This document shows, in pieces, positions 41,369 to 55,188 of a stretch of DNA of 64,000 nucleotides. Both the position numbers and the translations under genes were made by a program. The stretch spans positions 177,283 through 241,282 of the forward strand of contig CAJJDN010000153.1 in NCBI GenBank assembly GCA_905182985.1, given 5' to 3'. Position 1 is the first letter of the stretch. Each line of letters starts with the position of its first letter. The stretch is from Paramecium sonneborni (lineage: Eukaryota > Ciliophora > Oligohymenophorea > Peniculida > Parameciidae). The notes below the pieces were generated by a model that saw only the letters and a program-made list of their open reading frames with translations, did not search any database and was not told the DNA's origin.

Positions 41369-42951
41369 TTTTAGTTTTTTATTGTTCTATTACATATTTA
41401 TTAAATTGTTTTTATTATCAAAAATATCTTTTTTATTTATTTTCATCTTAAATTAATCTCTAATATCACTGTTCTAAATAACTCCATACTATTTTTGAAA
41501 AATCATATTAAACTGGTCCTTCTTTTTATATATAAAAATAATTAATAGAATTTATTTATGAAATTTTATTTTTCATTGTTTTTTTTTGATTTATTGAAAT
41601 AAAATCTTAAATTATAACCAAAATAGGATAGGTAGTGTTATAAATGTACTTAATTTAAGTATATCAAGAATTTTGGATAATCAATAATTTCATCATTTTG
41701 ACAATTTTATTAGCTATTAATATAAAATTTATCTTTTTAAAATAAACTTAATTTGTTTATATGATTGATAAATGATACTTCAAAACATAAGATTAAAGAA
41801 TTATACTGGATCAACAATAATATTTATTAATGATAGAATATGAAAAATTAAAATCATTTCAAAACTGTTTTACTTTTTTAAAATATTTATTCTTTTTCTC
41901 TTATTTCAACTTTTTTTATTGGATTCACAATTTTATTTAATAAGGTTGCTTTTTAAAATAATAGATAAACAAAAAACATTAAAATTATATTTGTTTCTGT
42001 AAATAAATATTCATGAAATGTACAGATAAGCAAGTTATAAAAATATAGGTTTGTTCAAATAAGTAGAAAAATAGAGCTATAGTAATTGTTGTTTCTTAAG
42101 TATAACAATCTATAATTAATTAAACAAAACTTTTGTTTTTTAATAGGTTTTTTTAGTATGTAATTCGTGTTATTTAATTTTCGAATAATGAAGTCAACAA
42201 GTTTTATATATTAGTAATTATTAAAGAAAATAATAAGAGTTCATTTTTAGATGGAACTTGTAAGCTTATATTTTATTTATAATTAACAATTAAGGAATTT
42301 GGTTGAAGGAAGACCATTTTTATTTATTTCAAAGAGCTTCATTTAATTGAATATCTTGGAATTTATTTGTATCATTTTAGAAACAAAATAAAGTACATCT
42401 CAAACTGGAAAGTCAAAAAAAGAGAATTTAAAAAGACAAGTCTCATTATGAGAAGTAAATAATTTAAGAATAAACGATGATTAAAACTAAAAGAAGGATA
42501 ATAACATTCAACTTATATTACAATTATACTCTGAAATTAACATAAAAAAATGAATAAATAAAGTATTTTACTTATACTATATTGCAATCCTTAAGTTTTA
42601 AAGTATATTTGCTGGCATTCTTATCTTAGAATGAAAAAATTTGATAATTGAATAAACAAATAATAATATAATTGAAAAAGAAAGTAAATATTGATAATCC
42701 GGCAATTTATAGAGGTATATCAAACATATTTAGTATTATTTGATGTTATTTAAATATTGGAAGATATTTGTAAATAAATTATAGATTTATGATTTTCTAA
42801 TGAGAAATAATGAAGTTTTGATTATTAAAATGATTAATTGCAATTATGTGGATGAAATATTAGAAATTAAGAATTATTGAGTCAATATGCTCTAAGTAAT
42901 TACTAATAAATATAATGAGAAAATAAATATTAGTTTATTATTTTTTTATAA
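41369..42951. other. Intergenic, no gene seen
   Basis: About 1.6 kb between two plus-strand genes. It is very AT-rich, with no convincing coding frame in the ciliate code and no recognised RNA gene. Confidence 0.5.
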
Positions 42952-44736
42952 ATGCAAAGCTCAAACTTATATTTTGTATATAATTCTGGATCAGAATAAT
43001 TTTGGAAGAGAAAAGATTATTAGTTAATAAATGAGCTTATGTAAGGATTGCTTCAAGATTCAAGAGAGATGATAACATTATATAAAACAGGGAAAATATT
43101 AAAAAAGTTTATCGGTAGACGATATAAAACCTTTTAACAACATTTGTTTTATTTTCGAGAGGTACAAATATGAAAACTAAGTAGAAAGAATGGTGAATTG
43201 GGTGGATTTGTTGTTTTAAAGAATGTATATTTTAAAATAACCAAAAAAATTGTTACCCAAAATATTCCTTATGAGAGTTGTCTAACTCTAATAAGAGATC
43301 GTAGTAGAATTGATCTATATTTTAACAATTCAGTTGAGATTGAGTTATTTTTGAGAGAACTATAAAGATGTTGTATTATTGATGGTTTTGAATAGCATTA
43401 TTAATTGCTTTAAAACATAGGTACTGGTTCTACAGCTTAAGTATAATTTTTGAAAATAAATTAAGGTGTTTTTGGCTGAAAATATTGAAGATCATTAATA
43501 ATATGCAGTAAAATAGATAGAAAAAGAATAAGTTACAGGGAGAAATCGTATATTACGATCAAAAACATTATTAGAAGAAATATTTATGATGAGAAGTTTA
43601 GATCATCCAAATATAATGAAATTACATTAAGTCTATGAAACAGAAAGTACAATATTTATATATTAATAGAACATATATTATTAGTTATAAGTTTATTTGA
43701 AGGAGGATAATTGATGGATAAAATCAAGAATTTTAATTTCATAACAAAAAGAGAGTTGGCCAAAGTATTAATTGAAACTGTTCATTATATGCATACCAAA
43801 GTATTAGATATCCAAAATTAGGGAATCATGCATAGAGATTTAAAACCTTTGAATATACTTTACAAAAATAAAGATCCATAAGATTGGTAATTTGGAATTG
43901 GAGATTTTGGATTTTCAACTTCAATTAAATAACAATAACATATTCTTTATAAATGTGGTACTCCTGGTTATGTAGCACCTGAAATTATAGAATATAGAGA
44001 GAAATCTAAAATGTATGGATTATCATGTGATGTATTTAGTATTGGTGTTATCTTATATGAAATGTAAGAATAGAAATTAAATTTATAGTTTTTTTAATAC
44101 TCATCCATTTAAAAGTAAAACTAAAGATGAAACTTTAAGATAAAATGTAAATGCTTAAATTAATTTTGATGATCGTATTTGTATTCCTTAATCTCTTAAA
44201 TCATTGATTATTTCTATGGTTAGAAAAAATCCAAGACATAGATTCACTTTATAATAATGTTTAGAACATGATTTTTTTAAAGAGAATTTATCCAAATTTA
44301 ATGAATTATCATAAGAAATTCAAGAGTATTAAAATCAATTATTAATTTTATAGACATGAACCTAAAATTATGGAAATTAGAAATATAAGATGTAAAACTC
44401 TTTAATTTCTAAAAACTTAAAATAACAGAAGAAGATAATCTTTACCTCAAGATTTCTCTGTTACACAAGAACCTTAAATTTAACAGAGTAATAGTCATAA
44501 TTATTGCTTAAGGAAAAAGCATATTAATAAAACATAGATAATCTGTATCCACACATGAGTCAAAATTAAAAATAGAATCTCAGTAGCAATTCTAATTATC
44601 CTAATAAAATTAACTATTTATGCTATCCTAGCTAAAAATTATTTAATTAGAAAAAATTTATGAGATTTTACTAAATGATACTCATAATAATCCACATTCA
44701 TTTGGTTAAACTTATTTAATTAAGAATCATTATTGA
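42952..44736 (+). CDS. CAMK-type protein kinase with N-terminal PH-like region
   Basis: 543 aa. Six introns (43162-43188, 43441-43465, 43647-43669, 44064-44088, 44326-44353, 44488-44512) give 544 codons; three end AAG. Residues ~15-135 look like a PH-type fold ([41 protein letters not shown]). The kinase domain follows: [73 protein letters not shown] and [10 protein letters not shown]. The order and motifs fit CAMK-group kinases common in ciliates. The ~165-residue tail is Gln/Ser-rich with a helical end. The gene looks fragmented unless the mini-introns are recognised. Confidence 0.85.
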
Positions 44737-44776
44737 TTATAAATAATAAAAAATATCATTTATATAATTTCTATAA

Positions 44777-45032
44777 ATGTCAGAATTCCAAAGAGTAAAA
44801 TTTATATTTCCTGCTATAGAAAAGTTTATTGTTATGGTATACATTTTCTCTCACAAGCTAGGATTTAAATAGTAAAATTGCTCTTGATGAACTAAAATTT
44901 ACTTTTACAAATATTTTAAAAATTGATATATTTGCTAAAAAATTAGGGTTCTCATTCAATAAAGGATTTAAATAAACTGACTTAAATTCTTAATAAAATT
45001 CATTGAAGAAGGAGCATGACAATATATTATGA
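44777..45032 (+). CDS. Small unknown protein (76 aa)
   Basis: Two exons with a 25-nt intron at 44837-44861 (TAG), giving 77 codons. It starts MSEFQRVKFIFPAIEKF and continues KIALDELKFTFTNILKIDIF, with a Lys/Gln-rich tail. No family recognised. It lies between the CAMK-type kinase, 40 bp upstream on the same strand, and the converging cullin gene. It could instead be a downstream exon of the kinase gene, but the kinase frame closes with its own TGA. Confidence 0.5.
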
Positions 45033-45141
45033 TTTTTATTATTAAAGAAATTTTTGATTAATTGAAATCAAATATATTGTTTGAGGAAATATATCTTATA
45101 TATATATTTTATTTTTAATAACTTGCAATAGAATTATTGAC

Positions 45142-47699
45142 TCAATTTTGATAATGATATATATTCCTACAATGATTTAAATTTAATACCAATCTTTATC
45201 ATCTCTCTTTATATATTCTCTTTCTATAAGATTTTCAATTCTTTTTTTGATAAATTTAATATCTGGTTTAAATATTGTTACCATAAATTAGCATTAATCA
45301 ACTAACTCTTTATGAGCAATAGTTTTTTTACTTTTCATGATTCTTACAAGTTAAGAATCAATAACAAATTCTCTTTATTTAGTTAATTATTCCTCTTATT
45401 CTCTTTCTTGAGCAGTTAATTCTGGATTTCTTCCCTATAATATGATTATTCATAAATACTTATCGTTTTGGTTGCATTTTAGTGTTTGGTATCATTTTCA
45501 TTTTTTTAGCTTTGTTATTAAAATTACTATTTAATTTAATGATTTCATTTTAATCAGCAAATTCTTCTAGATCTGATTTCTCTCTTTGTAGAACTTTAAG
45601 ACAAATAAAAGGAATAAGAGAATTCTCTAAATCAAACTATTTTTATAATATATCTATGTACTTTTTTGATTTAAGTTTTTTCTAAAATTTGTTCAATAGT
45701 AAATTAATCAGCTTAATTGAAAAGTAAAAATGCAATCATTTAGAGAGTATTTAAGCTGAAATAATATTTTTCAGCTTTAATTTTATAAGTTACTTCCCCT
45801 TATCCATAATTAAATGTCCATTCAACAATTCTTCCATTATTTTTTTATAAATACATATCCTGATATAATCTATATAATTATTAAATTCAATATTTACTAT
45901 AAAGGTTTTTTCATGTATTCAGGAGCAATAATTTGATTTTCAACATTACTAAAAGGCCAACATCCATAAGATAAAAGGTATACTCCTAATTCAAATTATT
46001 AGTTTTTCTCAATTTTTTACTCAAATGCAAATCTTTATGATTGTTCAATATCATTAACCATATTTTATAATTAAGTTCTAAGTTTAAGATAATAAATTTT
46101 ACAAAACATTAGTTTAGGTTTCTCCTTTAAATTTTTATAATAAAGTTTTTTCAAAATTAAGATTCTAACTTTATGGATTTAACAATCTATGTTATAAAAA
46201 CCTTTAATGATGTGAAAGAAATTTATCTTTTGAATATAACAATTAAAATAGAGAAACAATCTTATTTAATTTTTTATCAGTTTCTGTTTCATTAATTCCT
46301 TTTTCAGCTTTTATCAATAAATCAGAAAAAAGTGCTAAAAAAAATGGTGAATCATTAATTTCATTAAATGCTGCTGTAAATGCTGCTAAATATGCTGATT
46401 AAACTTTATGATCATTTTGCATATAATTTTTAATTATATTTTATGCCTTATCCATTAATTCTAAAATTGAATTACAATAACCTTCTGCTTATACTATAAT
46501 TAAATAGATATAAAAGATACCTTATTTATTCTATTGTTATTAATCATTATAATAATTAGTATTGACATTTTTTGTTAATGTAGTAAAAGTTATTTAGAAT
46601 TCATCAGCAATATATTTTACACTATCACTATTTCTTGATATTAGATTATATAACTCTCCTAATTGTGATAATCCACCAGCTGATATAAAATATTAAACTC
46701 CATTCTCTGATAATCTTTTTGCTTATTCAATTACAAAAAGTTATATCAATTATTTTGATATTTGTTCAAAACTTTTAGGGTAACTTTCCAAACACATAGT
46801 TTCTTCTAATTTAAATACCTTTGTTGCCCATCTAACGAATTCAATAACAGATATTGATTATCTCTCAGAAATCTACTTTTTATAATATTTAACAGTCTAA
46901 TAATAATATTTAGTATTATTACATCATCTATAAACTTTATTTCGAAATTGTTCTTATAAAATGTTTCTGTTTCTTAAAAATTTAAACAGATATAATCATA
47001 CAATCCTTACTCTCTTTCATATTTTAATTTAACTGTCTTTGAACCCATTACTACAAATAATTCACACAATGATTTAACTTTTTTATCTAAAAATATTTCC
47101 TTTTATCTAGATTCTAAAAGAACTTATAAAATAGTATTTATTAATTTCTCCTATCCTACTGAGAAATATCCTTATTTCAAAGCTTCAAGTGAAAGACTAT
47201 GCAAATCAGCTCCCAATGTTGATGCTGTATTTGAATCTAAATGAAAAAACAACTTATAAAGCCAATAAGAAAATGCTTTATAATCATGGTAGTGTTTTGC
47301 CACTAAATAGAGTGTCTAAATTTTTAAATATACTATTACTGTATCTCTTTCATTCTATACTTATTGTAATTTCTTATAGATTTCATCAACGAATTCTTTT
47401 AAGCATTTTTTGTACAAATTTATGAGTTTACCTTCCATACCTTCTTCTTTATCATCCTGTTATTTACTTGCATTTCTTGGAAACTTTATACTCCATTAGC
47501 TTGATAATTGTAAAACTTAACTTTTAAAATCATTAATATTTTACCTATTAATTTACATTACTTAATCTTTTGACATTTTAAATGATTCTTCACTAAAAAG
47601 ACTATTTTACAAACTTTTTGCAGCATCTAAACATTTCTTTTCTAATTCTTTATATTATTTATCGAAACTTGCTTTTAAATCAATATCCTATGCTCTCAT
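45142..47699 (-). CDS. Cullin
   Basis: Scaffold of a cullin-RING ubiquitin ligase, 827 aa, with introns at 46897-46922, 45435-45459 and 45167-45189; 828 codons. The N-terminal ~600 residues are helical as in cullin repeats (YLKIQTLYLVAKHYHDYKAF, YICLNFQETETFYKNNF). The C-terminus holds the diagnostic winged-helix neddylation motif IDSQLVRIMKSKKTIAHKEL, where the Lys after IM is the expected NEDD8 site. VDQCQFMVTIFKPDIKFIKK, LIEREYIKRD and the ending NIYHYQN follow. The terminal Y-x-Y replaces the usual YxYxA. The last 23-nt intron must be removed to reach this ending. I cannot assign it to CUL1, CUL3 or CUL4. Confidence 0.9.
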
Positions 47700-50427
47700 T
47701 TTTAATTTTTAATGTAAAAATTTATTAATTCTATAATTATTCTTGATTTTGCTAAAATAATTTAATACTGTCAACTTAAAATCTATTATTATATTCAGAC
47801 TGTAATAATATTATGTTTGATAACAAAAATTGCTATTTTTTTATTTATATCATAGATTCTACTTTTATTTTTTATTTTATATTAGATAATTACAGAGTAA
47901 ATTATAATTTGAATAGAAATATAATAGATTTAAATATATACACAGTTGGTTATAAAGTAGAATATTATATATTATTACACTCAAGTATAAATGTTTATAA
48001 AGAAAAACTACTTTAAATTTCAATTTTAAAAAATTAATATAAAGTTGTTAGGTTGAAGTTTTTCAATGATGTTTATTTTTCTTGTTTTCGAAAAAAATGT
48101 CATTTTTCTTGAATTTTCTAATTTTTAACTTTTTTTGAATATTTAATTATTTAAAGAAATGCATTTAAATATTAAGAAATACCTATAATAACATTATATA
48201 AATAAAGAAAACTACTTTTATTCTTTTTAGAAATATGAATTAATTATTAAACATTTTGATTAAAGTTCTGAGATAAAAATTTATTAATATACTAATAGGT
48301 TATTTTTGATGAAGCATATTTGCTAAGAGTGATAAATCTTTAGATAATATGTAAAATTTAAATGAATATTCATGCAGAATTGTTGGAGTAACTATAATTT
48401 ATATCAATATTATTGTTTAATTTATTGGCGGAACTATGAAAGAAGAGAATTTAAGTTCATTTGTTTTCTGTGTATAAGAATTTCTAAATTAGGGTATTAT
48501 TTTAGTTAAATAGGATTCAACAAAGACTACTTTTAATTAACAAGGAAAAGAATTATTAGAACTAGTAAATTTCGTTTGATTAGATAAAAATATAGAAGAT
48601 ATATTTTATTCTTCTCATTGATTATTTTTTTTTCATTATCATGATTTACTTTATATATCATTCAAGAACTTTCAAAAAAAAATTGTAAATTTAATAATTT
48701 AATTTAAATTATATATTAGTGTTTGAATATCTAGTCTTTTTATAAATAATAAATCTTCTTTTATATTTAATGAAATATATAAATATGTAAATTTAATTAA
48801 AAGTAGAAATAATTTTTTATTATTTAAAAAAGTCTTTGAAATTTTGAAAAGATTCTCGATTCTCTATTTTTTAGGTTGTTTCTTCTAAAATTATACAAAA
48901 AATAGAACAATTTATCTAATAAACTCAAAATATAATTATCAAGTAAATATGATTTATTTATTAAATAAATTTAATAGATATTAATTAAATATGTTTGCTA
49001 AAAGAACTACATCTCTTGTAATAATAAATTTATTATTATTAAATTTGGCTTCAAATTTTATAAACTCATAAAATGATTGCCATATATTTAGAATCTCTTT
49101 CTTTTTTAAAGGAATATTAAATTTTTAACATTTATTAATAAAATTCGTTATTAATTAGAAATTAATTGAAATAAAATCAACTAAAAATTTAACAAATAAA
49201 ATTTAAAGTATGAATTCAATTTGTTCCCAGAAATTCTTATTTTTTATTTTATCTCTTTTGTTTAAATATCAATATAAATATCAAAATTTACAATAAATAT
49301 TTATATAAAAAAAAAGATAAATATAAAGATTCTCAATAACTGGAATTGAACCTAAGGAAACAAATTTAGAAATTTCTATATTCAATTTAATTGAAAATTT
49401 TATTTTGCTTTAGAGAAGAAATTGAATTTCATATTTTAAACTCTAATTCCAATAATTCCTAACATTTAAAATAGATTTTTGTATCATATCAAGAAACTAT
49501 CAAGGCTGTAGACAAATAAAACTTGTAAATTTTAGAGTTTGAGCCTTAACTTTAATTATATTGTATTCCTAAACAAAATGCTAGTCAAATATTTATAAAA
49601 ATATTTAATAAATTATTATTAGCTCTTTAGCTACAAAATTAAAAAAAATTTAAATCTTTTTTATACGATTCTATTAGGATTGATTTGATTATATCTTTAC
49701 TTTTATTTTTACATTCTTGTTTTTAAATCGATTATTATCTATATTGTTATTCAATAAAGTTATCATTTTTAATAAAAAATGAAAATTGCAAGTCTAAATT
49801 TTATGAGAATATTAATTTAATATATACTAAAACTTCGAGTTATTTATAAATGATAAAATTTAAAGGCTGATAACTGATGATTGCAACAATCATATTGATG
49901 TTAAATAAAATTTATAAAATAATTTTTTAATTTTTATCAATTAATTGATAAAATGATTAGATAAATGATAACATTCTAAACATTAAAATTAATTAGAAGG
50001 AATTATATAGATTATATTTTTTATATTATGATTAGTGGCCCTGTATTTCATTAGGATTTAATGAGTAACAATAAAAATATTAAATTAAATTAAGATGATT
50101 ATTAACTATTTTAATTAATGAAAAATGATTTATCAATAAATTAAATAACCTAAAGTATGAATGTTATAAGTAAAAGATTCTAATTTCCAATCCAACCTTA
50201 TTCCAAGCACATTTAAATTGATTCTTATATATAAAACTGGAATTAATTGATTCTTGGATGAAATTGTCAATTTGCTTGAAAAAATAATTTTTTCTCTCTG
50301 TATATTATGAGTTTGTTTAAATTCTGATCTTAAAAGGAATATTTCTTGAATATTCTCGATTAATAGGAATATTTAAGGACAAGAAAATTTCGATTTTTGA
50401 AGTTTATATTAAATATTTGATTCTTAA
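47700..50427. other. Large geneless interval
   Basis: 2.7 kb with no supportable gene in either strand. Several short open frames occur by chance, including one at 47813-48016. A T-loop-like motif near 49330-49360 lacks the rest of a tRNA. This should contain the promoters of the cullin (leftward) and the TmcB-like gene (rightward). Confidence 0.5.
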
Positions 50428-53400
50428 ATGAAGTTTATTAAGATCTTGACAATATTCATTTACAGATCGATGTTAGTATTTGAATTTACTAGCTAACCAT
50501 CAAAAATAATTCATTTTGGTTCACAATTTCTAAATGAATTAATGATACTAAAATGCAGCTTATTAATCTATTCAGAAAATAAAACTGAAAGAAATTCTTT
50601 TGAAAGTTTCCTTGTATATATTATTAGGCCTTACACATATTTTATTAAATCAGATTTAAAGAGTGCTTATACATTTTTTATTTTTATGCTGATCTAAATA
50701 ATGATAATATATTGGTGTTATATAATCTATTATAGAGAGAATAAAAAGAAGAAATCATTCATAAATGTAATTAAAAAATATGAGTCACATTCAACTTTGA
50801 ATTTCTTTTTAATTTCTTTATGGAAAACATTATTTATACTTGTTACAGAATTCTTGGGTTTAATAATATTGGAAGGATGTTTTGAACTCTTATTAGATGA
50901 GATTTAAGATAATCTATTTTGTATTATTTGTTCCATTATTGTCATCTTAGAAATCATTGTGATTAATATTTTCTAAGAATTATTTTGGAATTAAAGTTTA
51001 CATTATATACCAAAACAATTAAATAAAATAATTTAACAATCATAACTAATCTTGTATGCAAAAATATTTAAAATTATAACTATTTGTATGTTTGTTAGTT
51101 AAATAAAATATAGATCCTAATTTGTATTAGGAATATCAATTTTTATTGCCCTCTTTGAATTATATATACAATTAATTTTAAAAATAAGACTCGAAAGAAT
51201 AATCATAAAATTAAATGTATTTATGTAAAGTTTAATACTTTTTGTTTCAATTTAATAACTTTATGTAATATTTTGTAATACTACATTATCTTTTTTATGG
51301 ATTCTACTCTCAATATTATTTTTTAAAGTTATTTGTCAGAATTATCTAAGTGAATCTATTTTATAACGAAAGATTTTTTAACCAAATTAAAATTAAATTG
51401 AATAATTATCATTTAAAGCAAAATAGACGATTTATTTATATCAAATCTTAAGTTAAGAAAGAAATTCTGAATATAGATTAATTAATAAAGTTTTAATATA
51501 AAAACATTAGTAGGTTTGTTCCAATCAATCTTGTTTTTGTAGAAACGAAGAAATGATTATGATTAAATTAAGTCATTTACTACTTAAAGAATAGATTCAA
51601 GAATATAAATTAGTGATTTAATAATCAAAATAAAAATCATCAGCTTTATTCTTAGAGTATATTCAATTGCTTGTACAAAATAATAAATACTTTGAAGCAT
51701 TAAATATAACATAAAAATTAATTAATTAATTTAAAAGAAAATCAAAACATACATAGAATTATTTAATTAAAGGTTAAGTCTCTTTATAACATGAGTTATT
51801 ATTTAAAGTACTCTAATAACAAATTTTAATGGCAATTTAAAGTTCCATTTAAAATAATTCTTTAAATTCAGCTAAAACATTAGGTTTTCGTTAAGCAATT
51901 AAATCTTATTAATAAAAAAAAGATTCTGAAAAGATAATTTAGAATTAATTGGATAAAATATTGAAAGAAAAAATAGAATTTTTAGAAGAATTATCAAATT
52001 CACACTCTTTACATGCTAAAACAATAAATAATAAAGCATTCAAAATAATAAATCACATAGATTAGTTTAAATAACAATTAATTCTCAATTTTAAAAAAAT
52101 ACCAAGTAATTTTTTTATTTTTAAATTTTAGCTAATAGTAATAAAGGCTTGTTATTATTTTTTCAAATTGAGATTTTGAATGATCTTATAAATTCGTAAA
52201 CTATTAATACAGCAAGCACATTGTCAGAAAATTAAGAAGAAATGCTTTTTGTAAATAATATTTATTAATAACTTACAAATCAATTTAATTATGCAAAATT
52301 TATTATTAGAGAGGAAGGTAATATTGAATTAGCTTTAAATAATACATCAAGTCAATTAAATATTGGAAAGATTAATTATAGTACTTTTAATGAAATGGTT
52401 CCATTATCATTAATATTACATCATAAATAGTTTATGAAAGAATTCATTACTACAGGATAGAATAAGTTTTATTTAAACATTCATTAATCTTTTTTATAAA
52501 TATAAACAGGTATAATACTTCCAATAGAATTGTGTATGGATATTTAGTTTGATTAAAAGATGAATTAATTGATTGCAATAACATTTCTTAAGGAAGCCAG
52601 TTATATTAATTAATTTCATTACATAATAATAGATAATTAGTTTATGATAAAAGAAATCTCATAAATTTTGTATTATGAAATTTTGGATTATTCAACATAT
52701 TGTAAAATGTAATTATATAATTCATCAATATTTTCTCTAATACCAGAATTGAAAGATATTGATTTATCATAAGATCGAACCTTAAGATCATGTTAATTGT
52801 TTTTTCCATCAAATATTAATAAATAAACATCTAGTAGTTTGAAAAGTCAAAATAAATCTTAAGAATATTATAAAGGAGACATAACTATAAATCCTAGAAT
52901 AATAAATAATAAAATTTTATATTACTTAATTGAAATAAGTGATTTTAAATCAGAAAGAAAAGATATGATTGAAATAATGTCTTTATAATAAGATGATTTA
53001 GATGAAAAGGAGATTATTAACATTCCATTAGAAATCAATAATTTATTTGAATAAACTATTCCATTGTAAATTTGGTAACAACCAATCAATTCTAATTTAG
53101 AATCTGAAAGATAACCATTATTTGTAAATATAGATGTTTCAGAGTCTCAATTATAAAAGAAAAATGATTAAGTTAACATAAATATAATTTAGAATAAAGC
53201 AGGAAAATCTTCAACTTCAGAAATAAATTAAAAATCTGAAAAACATTAAGAAATATTAGATGATGTTCACTCTTAAATTTCTTCAGTAGCTGCTATTAGA
53301 AAATCAGTTTATTTTAAATAATTTTAATTAATAAATGAATTAATTTACTCCAAAATATTTCCACCTAATATTAAGACATTTAATATTATATTTATTATTT

Positions 53401-55188
53401 ACATTATTATAGGAATAATAAATTTTAGTCTTCTTATTGATTAAGTAGCAAATTTAAAGAAATATCAAGAATTAATGGTTTTATTAAAAATTAAATATGA
53501 TATATATGAACCTATAGAATCATTTTTAAATACAAGATATACTATTGTTGGATTAAATGCAGCATTATCAAATAAGATTATAGCTTAAAATGAATATGAT
53601 CAATTAATAAAATTTCCAAGATCAAATTTAGCAAAAGGATATGATGATCTTAAAGTTAACATAATGGATGTAATTTAGAAAAGAGAATTTTAATCATTTT
53701 TAAAAGATAAATACTTTGATGCATTTTTGTACATTTCAACTAACAAAGGAAATTTAAAAAACATAACTTTTAGAAGTGGAATTTTGGCTATGCTAAATTA
53801 TCAATATGAATATAAATTAGCCTATACTATAAGACCTTTAGTAATAGATAGTGCTTACTCATATTATTCATATAAAAATTACATTCCTATTTTTACTATG
53901 TTTACATAGTTTAATTAAGATGTTTTAAATTTACTCTATTTTTTGATATCAAATTAATAATAAGACTTAAAATTGTTAAATATTCTTTTTAATGTATTAT
54001 TAGCATTTATATCTATTGGAAATTTAATATTTCTAATTAAACAGCGTAAATTGAAAAATAAATTTTTAAGCTTGCTTTGTTAATAAGATAAAGATGTAAT
54101 GATTTAAGAAAGTCATCGATTATAATTATTATTATCTTAAATCAATATAAATTATAATTAAATATACTAATATTCTTTAGATATTTAAACTTTTGATGAT
54201 AAATTAAAAACTCATGAAAAAGATTATTACAATTCAATCAATAAAAAAGGAAAAAAAGTTAATAATTAAAGAAGAAATAAGCAATTAAAACTAATTAACT
54301 TTCTCTAAATTGGTATTGCATTAGCAAATTTTTGTTTTTTATTACTAATCAATATCATAACAATAGATTCTATTGATAAATATTTACATAAACAATAGAA
54401 AACTGGTCTAATTTATTCATCACTTTCTAACACAGGAGTTGATGTTCTAATAATATATGCTTAAAGGGAAGTTTTATATAGGATTGCAGCTTTTTCATTT
54501 TTATCAACTCAAGATATTTAAGACATTTATGATTAGATTGATACAAGTCTAAATTAAATTAGTAATTTTACATAATAATTTATTTAAATAAACTCAAATG
54601 ATTATTTATTGGATGAAAATTCTATCAAATTATTTCATGATGCAAGCACTTAATCTATATGTGATTTCTTGCATGAAGTATTTTATTATTTTATCATTTA
54701 TAGAAATCTGCTAATTTTTCAAGATCATTATGTCCTATTGTATTAGATGGAGTATTGACTAAAGGTTTGATAGCAACTTTAAATTTGATGTAAACTTCGA
54801 TATTTGCTGAAAAATAAGTAAACAATTTTACAACAAGAGAAATAAGTTAAGTACCTATAAAAGAATTAGAAGGAGCTACATTTACAGCTTGGGTTATTTA
54901 AGAGTTAGTGACTGATTTAGAGCAAAACTTATAAAAGTATTCAACTTAATTATAATTATCGTATAATGTAATTAATTTAATCAATTATCTTAGTTTATTT
55001 ATGCATTTGGTATTGTATTTTAATTAATTTTTGCTGCTTTTGTAGTGCTATTTAATAGTAAGTATGAATTCTAATCAATAAACATCCTAAAAAGGGTTGT
55101 TTATATTTTACCCTAATCTATTTTGCTTTTTGATGACTCGTTTTAGAGGCAAATAAAAATTATAATGAAATAGGAAAAATTACAATGA
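50428..55188 (+). CDS. TmcB-like multi-pass membrane protein
   Basis: 1560 aa; introns at 52106-52131, 54678-54703 and 54968-54993; 1561 codons. About the first 300 residues hold many transmembrane helices (for example TFFIFMLIQIMIIYWCYI). A cytoplasmic Cys/His stretch NQSCFCRNEEM and helical repeats like LFLEYIQLLVQNNKYFEALN follow. This order (membrane block, CxC motif, TPR-like repeats) is that of the TmcB/TmcC family of protist membrane proteins. A PAS-like segment follows (FNYAKFIIREEGNIELALNN). The C-terminal third has two or more further helices flanking an extracytoplasmic loop and ends SILLFDDSFQRQIKII. Function of the family is poorly known. Start chosen as the most upstream ATG before an in-frame TGA. 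Confidence 0.78.

Noticed and set aside
47813..48016. 67-codon plus-strand open frame in the geneless island
   Set aside because: Phe/Ile/Tyr/Asn-rich composition expected by chance from AT-rich DNA; no conserved feature and no supportive splice structure.
49320..49365. T-loop-like sequence (GGTTCAATTCC on the minus strand) suggesting a tRNA
   Set aside because: No acceptor stem, D-arm or anticodon arm can be paired around it.
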